Assembly: GCF_000004075.3 (NCBI RefSeq)
Contig: NC_026658.2
Location: forward strand, 10,838,075-10,902,074
DNA length: 64,000 nucleotides
Origin: Cucumis sativus
Lineage: Eukaryota > Streptophyta > Magnoliopsida > Cucurbitales > Cucurbitaceae
Reading direction: 5' to 3'
Under the pieces are notes generated by a model. It did not search any database. It was not told the origin of the DNA and saw only the letters and a program-made list of their open reading frames with translations. Of the stretch, positions 13,204-26,946 are shown one piece after another. How positions within the stretch are numbered: position 1 is the stretch's first letter; each line of letters begins with the position of its first letter. A program made the translations under genes and the position numbers.

Positions 13204-16200
13204 CTAGTTCCCGTCCTCTTTTGTATTTGCTGCCTTCTCTTTTGCACGGAAATCATCCAAGCTACGGTATTCCTCCCTAAGTAACTTGTCCAATTCCGGA
13301 TGCTTTCTTAGGGGTTCTTTCTGATCTCGTTGTCTACGATAGTGGTGAAATGCCCTGCCAAGTACACATAATAGATGATCCGACCCATGGCCAAAGATAC
13401 TCAACATAATGTGTTAAGACAATCAGCTGAAAGAAAAAGCTGAAGGGTTTGAAAATTCAACTACTTTCAACATATGAACAGTCTGAAATGTGATGCTTAC
13501 AAGTATACAGAAAGGATGATCAAAAGTCCTTTCACATTCTTATGGAATGGAGGAAGGAGTGCTGAAGCCAATTAATTTAAAAGAAAACTACCAGACTTTG
13601 GAAGACATACACGACAAAAAAATTGATTAGGTAAATAATTTTAACAATCCCTTTTGAGATAAAATAATCAGAAACAACAATATTAATCTTTCATATAGTC
13701 ATAAATAATATCTACACTTCCAATTACACATTAATTGTCATTCTGTATTTCAATGCATTATTTTTTTGTGGGGACTAAAGTAATGTTCAAGGGTACTTTT
13801 TAAAACAACTTTTAAGACAGCAAATGAAACTTTTCAAAGTTTAGGGGCATCGGGTATTTAGAATAATTTAACCTATTTTGTAATTTTTTAACATGAACTT
13901 CCATTTTCTAAATGAAAGAATAAACTATGGAAGAGAAGGCCAAAATCACTGCTAATAAACCATAAACTTTCAAAGAGTGGCTGGCTTTGAACCGGGGATA
14001 AAGGATAATTGCTTAAATTCTTAATTACAGAAGACTCAAAAGAAGATAGGTCCAAGCTTCCTCCCAAAAACTTTTAAAGATCCTTCTCTTGATCATGCAT
14101 ATGATTGACTTAAATAAATTTTTTAATGTTTTTATGATATTTTTATTAAATTAGGAAAAAACGACTACTACGACACTTTTGGTAGGAAAATTCACCAAAA
14201 AATTATTGACTATCGTATTCCTATCAGAATTAGGCATGGGGTCAATTTTCCAACTGATCAAATACGAGCTTTCTATCATGATAGGAAGCCAAGCATAAAT
14301 TGCACAAGACAGCTTTCCTTAATTTATTGCTTCCCATCACCACTAAAACAACTGAACAAATATATTTTTTTTTAGTACAAGGGGTGGGAGATAGAACCTC
14401 CAAGGTTAACATCAATTATCAATGCAGCTCACTAAGTTCATCTTGGCCACTGAAGGAAAGTCTCAGTTTAATGTTTGATGATTTCCTCATTAGTGCGACA
14501 ATTTAGATATGAATCTTGTGATAGATGAAGTAACTTAGATAGATTAAAGCATGCAGTAGGTTAATACCTTGAAAATAACAGAAAATGGGTAAGAACTCAC
14601 CAGTATTTCTCGAGGCCGTAAAGATTTCCTTTCTGGAAGAACTCAAGGGTAAGCTGTTCAAAGTCTGAGTATAGCACCTCTCTAAATTCTTTTTCCAAAC
14701 CATAACTGATACCAGAAAATATGGTCAAATATATAACAGCAATCCAGAAGATCATATCTCTGGACTTAATTTTCATTCATAATTTAAAAAGAAAAAGAAA
14801 AGTTAGCATTACAGGCAACGGGAAAGCTGAAACTTCAGGAAGTTAAGATAGCAAGTAACCAAAAAAAAAGTAAACGATGGATTGAAGGAATCGAAAGCAG
14901 GATTTATCATCAATACCTGTAGAACCTGAAAAGGCACTCCATTCCATAATTATAGTTGGAAGCAGCATCTTCCAGTGCATATTTTCGGAAATCATTGTAC
15001 ATTGAATCAACAAACATGTCTCTAAGAAAGTAAGACCAAAACCGATATAGAGTATTCATTTCCTGCATAAATAGATCACTTTAAAGAACTTATATATAAA
15101 AGGTAAATGTAAAAAATTGGCAGCATCAACTATGTAAGAATTTGTTTAACTTCAACTCCAAAAGCCGGGTGTGTTGTAAACTTACAACCAAGAAGGCAAA
15201 GAAAACATTTAGCAGTTAAGACAGCAGGAGTTAGTAAGAAGGAAGAATAGATCTGAAAAGAACTTAATAGATATAAGCTAAGGGCTTTATAAGCAATGAA
15301 CAGATCTGTTCCTCATTTCACCTAAGCAATGATTAAAAAAATGAAAGATCTTATATATCAAATATAATTTATAAGTTCATATTAATATCTTCAAGGAAGA
15401 TTTGACACTACAGATTAAATACTCCAGAAGACTGGGCTTTAAACATAAAATATATAAAAATATAAGTAAAAGGCCAAATGATAGAAGTAGTTTATGGAAA
15501 CTCCATATACATGCATAATCTTTTGTCTGAGAAGCAATAGAGATGATGGGATAGGAATGTTAAGGAAGAAACCCCACCTCACTGCAACCGATACCCAACT
15601 TCTTTCTATCGCTCAAGCACTTTTTGTAAAATTTAAGGTACCTAAAATGAGAACAATTAACAGAATTCATGTTACAAGCCATCCTAATATTTGAGCAATT
15701 TATGACATAAGTAAATGACTGACTCACTTCTGCTGTTTAAAACCATTCTCTTCTAGAAGTTGGTGACTGGGATGCTGAAAGGGTGGAAAAGACTTGGGAA
15801 GGGAACCCACTGGTGGACTATTGCCAAGGAAGTTTCCATGAGGAGAAACACTCAGTTTCGACGGTCTGGAGCTGTAAGTGTAAAATCATACTTGTATTAG
15901 CCTCATAAAAGTGTGGGAAAAGCAATTCAAGTATGATTTATTTGTTTAGCAAACTGAAAGAAAGTAAATTTAGTCCTGCAAATTAACTTCCTTTTTTGCA
16001 ACAGAGAAATGTGCATGTTATGGAATTTTACACAGGTAGTGGCTCTTTCAGACTAACCTTGTACTATCAGGAGGGGTAGAACCAAAGAAAAAACCTACAG
16101 AATTACTAGGTGGACTCTCTGCTACAATGCCAAGAGAGTTCCGACTCGTTCCATGATTTCTAAAGTTGCTGGAGAAAAAGCGTTGCTTATGTGAAGATTG

Positions 16201-19200
16201 TTGTTTAGGGAAGGTTTTAGTTTGTTTCTTCCTGGGACTAGCATTCCCAATTTCATCCAAACCACAGTATCCTGCAGAATTTTCACTAGGTTTTGACCGT
16301 GCTGATCCTGTAGCACTGCTAGATAATCGTGAGGTTCCCTCCCTATTCTCTGAGTTGCACTTGCTCTTTTTTCGATTAGATCGCTTTTTTTCCAGTACCT
16401 TAGCATGTTAAAACAACTTTAACAATCATTCAAATTAGGGAAATGAATTGCATAAAAACAAAATAGGATGCATGGTAAATTCTCAACTTGCTCGTAGAAG
16501 TAAAGGCCATCATTTATTGTTGAAGCAAGCTCTTTAGATATTGATTTTGATTCTTTGCCTCCACTTGTAGACCTTTTTTCGATGGCACGATTCTGCAGAG
16601 CAATTATGGAGGAAATTTTGTTTTAAAATAAATCCATAAAAGAAATGGAATAGGACATTAATTGTTTATACGTGCACTGTTTCTGGATGATTAAAAAGAA
16701 AAGGAAATTCAAGAATTGGCATCAGCAGCAAGGGGAATACAGTCTCATAAAATACAAATAAAGAACAGTATCTGTCACCAAATCCATTTGAAAGTACCGT
16801 TATCTTAAATTCATTTAATTAGCTACTATCACAACTGCTTTTTATCAGAAACAAAAAATTCAACCAAATAAAGATAACAGTGCCCCAATTTTAGATAGAG
16901 GGTGACTACGACCAACAAATGCACTGATAGTTTTATTTCCATTGAAGTAGAAAGTTGTCTTCCGGAACACAAACCAAGCAAACCCTCTGATTTAAAGAAG
17001 TTGGAACAATTTTTTTTATTGATTTCTGACACTTCTCAACAAGAATATTTGAGGGAGAGAACGAATCGAATTTTTATTTTATATAAGAATAATAACTTTC
17101 ATTGAGAAAAAAAGAAAAAATACACCAGCATACAAAAACGCCTAGCCCACAAAAACACCTCCTCCAACAGGAAAGGACTCCAAGTATGCAAAATAACACC
17201 TATATAAAAGTTACAAAAGACATTTGAAACCGAAGGTCACAAAAAATTAATGTTCTTAAAGCAAGCTGCAGTTGCTCAACCTGGAAGCAAACCATTTTTC
17301 CCAATAACATCTACCTGAGTGACAATAATAAGTCTCTGAACATCTTGATCATTGACAGCAATCTCGTCATCATCTTCGTCAATCCTTGGTGGATGATACA
17401 TCAAAGGTTAAGGAAATGAGAACAAAAACAAGCTTCAAACATTCTACAAATTGTATCACAACATCAATGGATCTGAGTGAAAAGATGTGTGTGTGCGTGT
17501 GTTAAGGAAAACAATGGATCCACATAACATTGGTGCAATCCAGGTAGATACATTGTAAGATAAAATCTATAAAACTAATTCATGCAAGACAACAAAATGA
17601 GAGAGAGAAAAGATAGATTTACCATAGATGGTAGTTATGCAGGGAAGAAATGGAGAAATTAGATATGAAGAAGAAATCAAAGAGTTTGTATGCATATGAA
17701 AAAGAGAATTTAGACAAGTCTTACATAAAATAGGATCTAACGGAGAACAAAAAGTCTCCCAAGCAGAATTGTTGAAAAACACTCAAAATGTGGGGGGTGG
17801 GGTGGGGAATGGAAGCAGAGGAATAGTAAAAAAGCCCCCTCCTCTCCAAAAAAAAACCCACCATAGAGAAAACCCTAAGACTTAAATCCTCTGCTTTGTT
17901 TTATTTTTTCCCCAAAAGAAGCTGCACAAAAAGATTGTCCACAAACCTTTTGTTTTTCCAACAAAACGATGTCTTAGCGTATAAGAATGTAGTCTTTGAC
18001 CAAGTGAGATTAACAGATTGAAATCCCTCCACCAAGTGACCAAGAACAATAAACAAACATGGATCATTCCCATACCTCTTTATGAAGACAAAACCTTTTT
18101 TTGTTCCATTCTATCCTCTTAAATATAATCCCAACGGTGACAATACAAGGAAAGAAAAAATAAAAATTACAAAAGCTAGAATCAACTATATACCTTCCGT
18201 TTGAAGTCAAATCATCTTTCTTTATCGCTTTTTGTTCAATCTCTAGCTCTTCATCGAGCATAAAAGTGCTTGAAAATTGGCTTGAAAGGTCATCAACATC
18301 ATGTGCACCAACGTTTGATGAAATCTTTATGCCTTGAGGAGGAACAGTTCCACTAGAATGTTCTGAATAAAGTTAAAATTAGCACAAAACCAACAGACGG
18401 TTATTAAATTGACCTCCCCTTTCTGTACTAAATTCATAGCAATACTTTTTTACTCCACCATCAAGCTGAACAATCAAACTATCACCTTCCACTATGTCTA
18501 GATTAGCTACTTCTGGGCTGTCCCTGCTTGAGAACTGCTCCCGAGAACAACCTTGAAGTAGTGAAGATTTGATATTATCATTCGATGCCAGCACCCTAGA
18601 ACCATCTGAAGCATTCTCGTCCACCAAAGAGTTGGTACTTTCATCCACTGGAATGGATGAGGTCTCAACGTTTAATGTTGATTTAGAGTCTGCAGAAACT
18701 GGAACCCACTTTGACCATTCATCACGTTTTCGCACCTTGTCTCCCTACATAAGATTAAGGTTGTAAGGTAAAGTAAAAAGAATGTCATTTTATTACAAGC
18801 CCGTGTAGTTTCTAATTCAATTTCAATACTTGAATACTCTTTGTATCCTTCTTCTTCAAGAACATTTGCACACACAGAGTACAGAAGTTGTATTGGAAAT
18901 GCAGAAGGTATTCAAATGGAAAGCCCTACATATACGTGTCACAAAATTATGCTACTGTTTAAGTACATGATCATAATGGACTATGATTTTGCTACATGAG
19001 ACAACACATTGATATTTGAGGTTCACATTATTCAAGCACACATCTAACCAATCTGCCTCAAATTCAAATGAATACTTTTAAATTTATCCTTAGATCCCTA
19101 ATGCAACACTAGTTTCCGTTCACTTCTGCTCTATCTATGCATCCTCTACAAATCAAGTAACCAGCTTAATAGAAACTGGTGAAGCAAACACAATGCACAA

Positions 19201-22200
19201 TTTCACCACTAAAAATGAAACCTACAAAATTCATCCATATGAAAAAGGACCAAACAGAATCTCAAACACCAAACTCATCAAAAGTACACTTCTCTCTTCC
19301 CCTATCTCTTCATCTTTCTACTCTCTTCCTTTTCATTGTCCTGCATCAATTCGGTATCTTTATTTATCACATTTGAGTATGATCCACACCCAACTTAAAA
19401 ACCAATGCAGCAACTCCAAGAGAAATGAAACCTTGGCAACACTAGGAAAAATGTTTCATTCATTAGAATAAATAAAAGAAACTGAATGCTTGTACAAGTG
19501 CAAAATGTAGCCAAGATGCCATCCCAACATTCCCGCTATCTTAAAATGAGAATAAGAATGAGAAAGATATTTAATTTCTGAATGCGTTCAGGAAAGAGTT
19601 GGAAAGTACATATTAAAATGTAAAAACTGAAATAAATAAAAATTAAAATATAAAGGCATTGTCAAACGATGGTATTTAAAGCTATGAACTTTTGACACCA
19701 CTCAACATGATAGCATTCTAGTCAGATAGATTTCTCAACACGACAACATTATGAAAAGAGTGTTGCAGAAGGTCAAACATTTTTAAATTTCATCATTCCA
19801 ACTGCAGCACTAGAATCCTTGCAGTCTCAAGGTTTTCACTCAAAGCATTTTATAGGATGAATTGAACTAAATACAAATACCAATAAAAAGAAGAAGCTTG
19901 CGCTCCCATTCATACTAAATCAAGAATCAAACATAAAATGCCTGGATGAAATAGGTGGGTGAGTTGCTTTAAAATAAATTCTTTTGAATGAGCGTGATTT
20001 TAGGTGAAAATAAATAGAAGAGAGTTATTTCAAGCCGATTGAAAATATTTTGCATCCATCTTAGAGGGGAAAGAGCTGGCAATAATAAAGCTTTGAACTA
20101 ATGTTTTTATATTCTAAAAAGTAACTTTGATAAAAGAAGGGGAGGGGGGTCCCAATTTAAAAAGAACAAAGTTAAGAAAGGGATACATTAAATTCCGTAA
20201 ATTAATAAAACCTATTGTCATCAGATTTTTTAAGTCTATATTTCCCCAGTTAGCTCATATGAAATCCCTCTGCACTATAAATACAGAAACAAACAAAGCC
20301 GTAAAACTAAATAATAAATACCTGAACTTCAACATTTGCAGATGAATGCAGAGAATCAAGAATAAACGAAATGTCAGTGCTCATTTTCTTGACCTGGAAC
20401 CAGATTTCCAAAACAAAATGTTAATGGTGAATAAATCTTCAAATTGATAGGACGTGATAAATGAAATGTGAAATCTCTAAGCCAAATATATTGGCAAGGT
20501 ACAACTTTTGAACTTATTAGTACATAACAGTGTTGCATTCTATTGTGACTATACATAACATGAATTCATGCAGCAGATCTTCTAGATGGAAAAAAGGCTC
20601 ATTCTGAAATGCTCCAATAAATATTAAGACTATACCCTTTTGAATTCAGCAATGGCTGATATTGGAACCCATCCATGATCATCCATCAAAGATATTAGAT
20701 AATGGTCAGTCTTCAGATTTTCATCGCTGCAACCAAAATATAAAGAAAAATGCAGGATTAGCTTAAGGCACAATATTAGATAAGGAACGAGAAAATATCC
20801 ATTGATGAGGGGAATGCTACAAATAGATGAGCAACACTAACTCAACCAGCAACAGAGCTGTCAAAGAGCTGTTTGGAAGGTATCAATCTTTATTAAGAAC
20901 AAACTAGATCGTACAATGTTCAACCCTAGAGTACAATCTCAGATGTTTGTCTCGAGATGGCCTCCCTTCCCCAAACTCTAACTAATTTCTCTCTCTTTTA
21001 ACAAAAGCTTATATACTCCCCTTCTCTCTCATCCCCTGTGATCCCCCTATGTTACATTTGCATATTGATACACAACCGGAGGCCTAACACTGTTCCAACT
21101 GGAATTAGAAGGCCAAACAAAAATATAAATAACAGGGTTCAATCAATGTGAATGAAATACTTGTCTAAGAGTAATAAAAGAAAATCCAGCGAAAAATAAA
21201 TAATAGGTTAAGCATAAACATTGTCAAAATTCAGGTACAAAAAGCATCGACATTGAACACATAAATTGAATACATAATAAAAGGGCTGGTATTAATATGT
21301 ATCGAAATCTCAATATTCTCAACTAATAGGAAGGAAATCTCTTTCTAGACTGATGCTTGACCTACCTAAAATAGTACTCAATTTGTTTTATTATGTTAGT
21401 CCGAAGTGCTAGCATATCTGGGGGAAGCATTGAAGCCCTTGGATTGATAGGGTGTGGAATGAACTGAGGTCTCCCAATTGCATCAGGAGGTGGAACCGGA
21501 ACATAGTACATAGGTCCATGTCCTGCATAACAAAGAAGTTTTTGGCGGTAACTAATGCAATCGATAATTTCATTTTTTTTTATTCAGATGCAATAATAAT
21601 TTCATGTTAGGACAGTCCAACCATATTTATATTTAGAGCAGTTTAAATATTTGTGCAGCAGATTTTTGTACTGAGAGAATAAGAAAGGACAAGGAAGTTA
21701 AGATCAGTATGACATATCTCAAGACACCTCAAAGATTAGGACGGAATAATTACCAGGAAAACTTGGACCAACCATGAAGCCAAGGAGCTGGAGAGAAAAA
21801 AGGGGGTCGTATGAAAGGGCGTGGTCCAGCACCATGTTGCATGGACATGTTGTCTCTTGGATTAAATCCCCGTTGATGATGCCAGCCATGGTTCCAATGA
21901 ACACCAGACTCCTGCATATTAGGTCTTCTATTATGAATACCAACAACATAACCACTCGGATCACCACGTGGTGGAGGCTCAACAGGTGGAACAAAAGCTT
22001 GTACTGATGTCTCGTTGCCAGGCTTAATCATATGTACTTCAACCCCAGCTACAGGACGAGGCTGGTAAGCATATCCCGGAACAGCAAGATGTGGAGGATG
22101 TAATATGGGTGGAAAAAGTGGAGGCATTGGTGGTTGATGATAAGGTAATGGAACAGAAACATGAGGAGCACCATTTGGATTGCGCTTAGAACCTGGTTTT

Positions 22201-23475
22201 TGATGATGTGATTGGAAATTCTTGTGTGAATAACTAGAATTCCGAGAGGCAGGTGACTTTTGTGCATATCCTCCCTAATTGAAAGTGTCATATCTCTCAC
22301 TTTAATTATACTCAAGAGAAAAAATAAAATAAATTGGATAAGAGAAATTAATAACTAGCAGGAATGTACAAGGGTCGTTAACAAGATTTCATAGCTATAG
22401 GTGATGGACTTTGCCAGGATATTCACTAATTGAATTTTATGCCAAGCATATACATGACATTTACAGGAATATTGAACTATTAATAACTAGTTTTCTTCAC
22501 TGTGAAACATACTGGAATCGTTTCAAAATTGCACCAAGAGTTACATAGCAAATCTTAGTTTCTTAAACATTACACTACTCATTTGTGTTGACATACACAG
22601 AGATTTTATGTCGCTTACAGGTCAAGAAAACATTATAAGCAATAAAGAACATTAACAGAATACAAGGAATTGAGGGAATCAGCTGGAGAAAGGGAAGAAG
22701 AAACTGAGGTAAAAGATATTTCCAAAAATAGGCTGGAAGGATCCCTGATACTCGCTCAGACATCTTCATAGATAGCATTATTCACCGGAAAAATGATTGG
22801 CCATCATGCAGCATTACATTTATCCAAATTCAGAGACCCCCCAAAAGCGGGTGGAAGGGGAGAGAGAAAAAGGAGGAAAACATGCGAAAACCCAATCCAC
22901 CATTCAATGGCATGTCGCAGCTGAAATTGAGCACACTAGTTGAACAGCATCAGGCCAGTGTCTAAAAAAACAAACTCATCTCATGACCACTAAATGAGGG
23001 TAAAAAACAAAACCGTCGAATGAAGCTAAAATCAAACTTCTATAAGAAACATCCAAAGTTGCTCTACCAAACTAAAACAATGAGACTCTTTAAGTTTGCA
23101 AGTATGATACCAATAACAGTTGCATCCCAGAATAATAAACTTATGCTATTTTCTGGTACGTTATATGCTAAAACCACAATTTCGGCTTGTGGGTGTGTGA
23201 GTGTAATAGGGGGGGAAGTTAACCTGAGCTCCTGAAGAAGGAGACTGAAGAGCAGCTACTCCATCAGAAACCTCCCCTGAATCAGAAGACTTGGCAGAAG
23301 TAGTAGCATCGATACTTTTGGGGCGCTGGGCGTCAGCAAGTGCAGGCCAAGAATCAGCTCCCATTACAGGCGCATCCGTATCCTTGGCATCGACAGCAGC
23401 CGGGGTCTTCCAAGGAGACTTACGGCCATTAGTGTCTTTATTGTCGTCAGTAACCTCGGTATCCACCATCACCAT
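13204..23475 (-). CDS. LARP1: La-related protein 1 (LARP1), translation/mRNA stability regulator; frame interrupted by one base in exon 2
   Basis: Plant LARP1 binds mRNA and works in translation control and heat-induced mRNA decay. Fifteen exons: 23224-23475, 21754-22274, 21366-21522, 20636-20726, 20322-20393, 18414-18744, 18194-18362, 17315-17384, 16488-16592, 16058-16398, 15728-15871, 15578-15641, 14917-15062, 14601-14705, 13204-13354. The N-terminus holds SPWKTPA and [12 protein letters not shown]. The La motif (residues ~290-370) spans exons 3-5, with [20 protein letters not shown] and [11 protein letters not shown]. The C-terminal DM15 repeats (~745-890) include [23 protein letters not shown] and AFHHYRRQR. 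The exons total 2719 bases, one more than a multiple of three. The extra base sits near 21780-21785, where the frame changes between FFSPAP and [10 protein letters not shown]. Without it the protein is 905 residues. All other junctions keep phase. Confidence 0.92.
18745..20321 (-). other. Long LARP1 intron
   Basis: Intron between the GDKVRKRD exon and the VKKMSTDIS exon, 1.6 kb. It is AT-rich with short ORFs on both strands that resemble nothing I know. No embedded gene or RNA was recognised. Confidence 0.6.
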
Positions 23476-23765
23476 TCTGAGCAGCAGATTCCAAGCAAGA
23501 CCCGGATTTCAAGGAGATTATAGGAAGTGAAATAGAAGGAGATTTGAAAAGGGGAAAATGAAGAGTGAACAGAAGTGGTTTTTGGGTAGGGATTGAAAAA
23601 AGAAAAAGTGGGGTTTGAGGAAGAAGGGGGAATAGAGGAGTGGGGTATTAGTATTAGGGTTTATGAAGCAGCAGCAGCAGAGAGAGAAACAGTGGGTGGA
23701 TGGGTGTGTGTGAAATGAAGAAGAAGGTTTTGGGGAAGCAGAGAGTGAAATTGAGTTGTGAGAGA

Positions 23766-23776
23766 ATTTATATAGG
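23766..23776 (-). promoter_or_regulatory. TATA box of LARP1
   Basis: The minus strand reads ctatataaattc about 290 bases upstream of the ATG, followed by a purine/CT-rich leader containing a (CTG)n-like stretch (gcagcagcagcag on the plus strand near 23670). The spacing implies a 5'UTR of about 260 bases without an obvious intron. Confidence 0.55.
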
Positions 23777-24940
23777 AAGGGCAAAAGAAAGAAAGAAGGA
23801 AGGAAGGGAACAAAGACACAAAGAGGAGGACTACGACTGAGCTGTAATTCTGACTATGAAGTGAAGTGTGTGAGATGAGAGAATCGGCCGATATCTTTCT
23901 TTTCTCTTTTAATCTATTTGGACGCTTTTCATGAGCTTCCACTCAAACTCCCCCACTTCCTTCTTCTCTATCTATAAACGTTTCAATTTCTTTGCTTTCT
24001 AACTTCTTTTTCTTTTTCTACCCATTTATCTCTTGTGCTTTTCACAATAACATTCATTTATAATCATTCTAAAAACACAATCTCTATGTTTCATACAAAT
24101 CTTTAAAAACACCTTTTAATTTTCAAGTCAAAACCTAAAAACTAAAGACATGTAGAGGCAGCAAGCAAACCGATGTGCCAAGGGGATGGAATGATTCATT
24201 GTAAAATAACAAGTTGGTTCAAACACAATTAGCTCTCAAGCCGATCTCATATATGATATGTATGCCCTAATACGGGTCACAAGAAGATGGTTAACTGAGT
24301 CCAAATCCAATTTAACTCGACTAGTCACATGTCTTTAGTTGGGGCACATTTAGAAATGTTGTTATAGGATAATATATAAAAGATTAGGAAAAAATTACAA
24401 GGAAACAATGTTCAATCTTACAACTATGAAAGGAAGGAAACTAAAAGCTAAGTCAACTTGTCAATCAAAATGTTGGTTATAAGAAATATTTTTATATTTT
24501 ATTACCATAAACTTTAGCTTTTAGTAAGATGAAAATTGTTTTTAGTGACAATCTTGATTTGTTCTTAATAAAAAGTAGTTCATAGTAGCACTGATGACAA
24601 AATGAAAACGAAATTTTAAAATGATAGGATTCATTTTTAAGTTAAACCATTGACATAACTGTAATTTTAAGATCAATACATCATTCACCGCTAGAAGGTA
24701 CATAATCTAAAAAAAAAATGTTACTCATATTTATAATTGTACCTCTGAAGAGATTCTTAGCTCTGCACAAATGTTTTGATTTTTCCACGAACAGAAAATC
24801 ACATAACCCTTCTTTTGCATAGAGTTAAATTCTAGCCCGTGGTAATTCTTGGTGTGCACCCGTGCAACTCCCAAGATAAAGAATGATGCCATAGGATTTC
24901 TCACTCATGTTATAAACAAATTGTTATGTCACATGAAAGA
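23777..24940. other. Intergenic upstream of LARP1
   Basis: LARP1 upstream region, then AT-rich DNA. No gene, RNA or clear repeat was recognised here. Confidence 0.5.
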
Positions 24941-24944
24941 GTGT

Positions 24945-25132
24945 GCCGGCCTTGCATATGACCTAAACTTTGTAATAATTTACAAGGTGAACCGTTCAAC
25001 ATATTGATTGCGATGACATGCAATATGCCACAAAAGTGACTCCACCTTGCATGTAGCCTAAACTTTGTAATAATTTACAAGTCAAATCGTTCAACTTCTT
25101 GATTGCAACGACAATATGCCACAAAAGTGATT
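24945..25132. repeat. Diverged tandem duplication, units of about 90-95 bp
   Basis: The block beginning ccttgcat and containing cctaaactttgtaataattt, then cgttcaac, ttgattgc and atatgccacaaaagtga, occurs twice in a row with small differences. No coding potential. A second duplication follows at 25190-25335. Confidence 0.75.
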
Positions 25133-25189
25133 CATGTGTATTACTTCTATCCCAAAACTATTACACAAGGGGTAGGATATGCATGGTAG

Positions 25190-25335
25190 TCGTACCTAGA
25201 AATTAATTTTCTACTAGTTTATTAGACATCCAAATGTTGTAGGATCATACATTCATAGTAGCCGGTACCTATAAATTAAATTTCTACTAGTTTTCTTGAC
25301 TCTTTGACATCCAAATGTTGTAGTATCATACGGGT
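25190..25335. repeat. Second diverged tandem duplication, units of about 65-75 bp
   Basis: The block with aaattaattttctactagtt, then gacatccaaatgttgtag and atcatac, is repeated about 70 bases later with point changes and a short insertion (cttgactctt). Together with the preceding duplication and the CACTA end at 25498 it marks an insertion-prone interval. Confidence 0.7.
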
Positions 25336-26204
25336 TATGTGAGATTAGTCTAGGTGTGTATAGGCACCGGCAGATTTAGTATAGGCCCATGGAGCCTCGA
25401 GTCCCCCCTCAATTTTATTGTTTTTATATAATATGTATAAACAAAACCAATTAATAATTAATATTTGTAGACCGTTTAGTGGTAACTATGTTTGTCACAC
25501 TAGTACAAAAGTGGTCTACGACGACAGTTATTTACTGTCGCGAACGGATTTCGCGACAGTTATTTTCAGTCATAGAAGCGGGAGTCATGGAAAGGCCTTC
25601 GACGACAGTTTTTGAAAACTGTCGCAATAGGTTATTTTATGACGTGAAATAAATGTCGTTAATCAACATTCAACGACATTCAATAACTGTCATAATTTAT
25701 TTTATGACATTCAATAACTATCATCATTTCTTTATTAACGACAGTTAAATAATTGTCACGAATTCTATTATCGTGACATGTATTAATTGTCATGAATATG
25801 TTTTTCGCGACAGTTTTTTTTTGTAAAAATGTCATTGTTTAGTTATTGACGACATTTTTTTCCAGTCAACGATTGTGCAATCGTGACAGTTTTTCGATAA
25901 CATTAAATGTCATTGTTTTGCTAGTGACGGCATTTTTTTCCAGTCAAATATATTGCAACTCCACCATTACACGAACCATTAGAATGACAATAATGTATCT
26001 GAGAATGACAAATTTGAAATTATACAAGTTTCACACCAATGTACAAAAAAATAGCCAACACTTTAATATATATACACTATAATACGATTTATAATATTTG
26101 TACATCTTAATACAAGTTTCAATAATCCACATGTACGAAATACTAGCCCTTAATCAAAAAATATTTTAAATAGCATTAGAATACATCTAACAAGATTTTC
26201 TGCA

Positions 26205-26300
26205 GAAGCATAAACGACCAACCGAGAATGTTCGTCTCTGGAAATGTTCTTTGAAAGAAAACTCATGAAGTTGTCGACTCCAGTTGAACCTACAAAGACA
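26205..26300 (-). other. Possible further captured exon, unidentified
   Basis: On the minus strand an acceptor-like tctttgtag near 26292-26300 is followed by an open stretch translating to GSTGVDNFMSFLSKN, then ISRDEHSRLVVYASAENL. It looks more protein-like than its AT-rich surroundings but matches nothing I recognise, and the frame is not fixed by any neighbour. It could be a second captured gene piece in the CACTA element or chance. Confidence 0.25.
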
Positions 26301-26946
26301 ACATGAATATAAGTATCCATAACACATACGTACAGTCAATGAGTAACTAAATCAATGTCTCAACAAAATACAGAACACAAACAAGAACTTCAACACTTGA
26401 TTCCATGAAATGAAAAGAAGCACGTGAGGACTACATTAGGCAAACGATCATTAAATAATAGTGTGAAGAAGTGTAATCCCAAATGATCAAAAAGTTGGAC
26501 AATCAATCTAACCTGGTTTGGCGATACATAAAGTGGGTTCTCATACCAACAGTTGATGGAAAATTGAACATGTAAGTTTAAAGGATAACAATCAATTATA
26601 TGGAAATGTATACAGTGAACTAGAAAAACAATGAAATCATTGACATAAGAAAGAAAAATAGCAAGATCCTCAACTAGGACTCCTAAAAACTATTCCCCAA
26701 AATCTGCTTAATCTCAAACTCTTCAAATCAATTAATTTTTTGCCATGCCAAATTCCTTTCCTAATGACGATTGTATGCCTCATATCTTAAGAACGACACT
26801 TCTGACATTTATCTATATATACCTTACTTCACTAAAAACACGCATTGTTCCTCAAGTGGTGTTGCTAACGGAGTGATGGTTATAAATAAAGCATGATCAT
26901 GGTTAGTATTAAATTCTGTAGCAAGTAGGAAATAAATAAAGCATAC

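Noticed and set aside
20860-21090. Unusual block in a LARP1 intron (from gctgtttggaagg to gcctaacac)
   Set aside because: It looks like a repeat fragment, but I could not define ends, family or repeats, so no element is called.
21719-22127. Overlapping minus-strand frames in LARP1 exon 2 as two separate genes
   Set aside because: Both frames carry consecutive parts of one conserved LARP1 segment; a single-base offset explains them.
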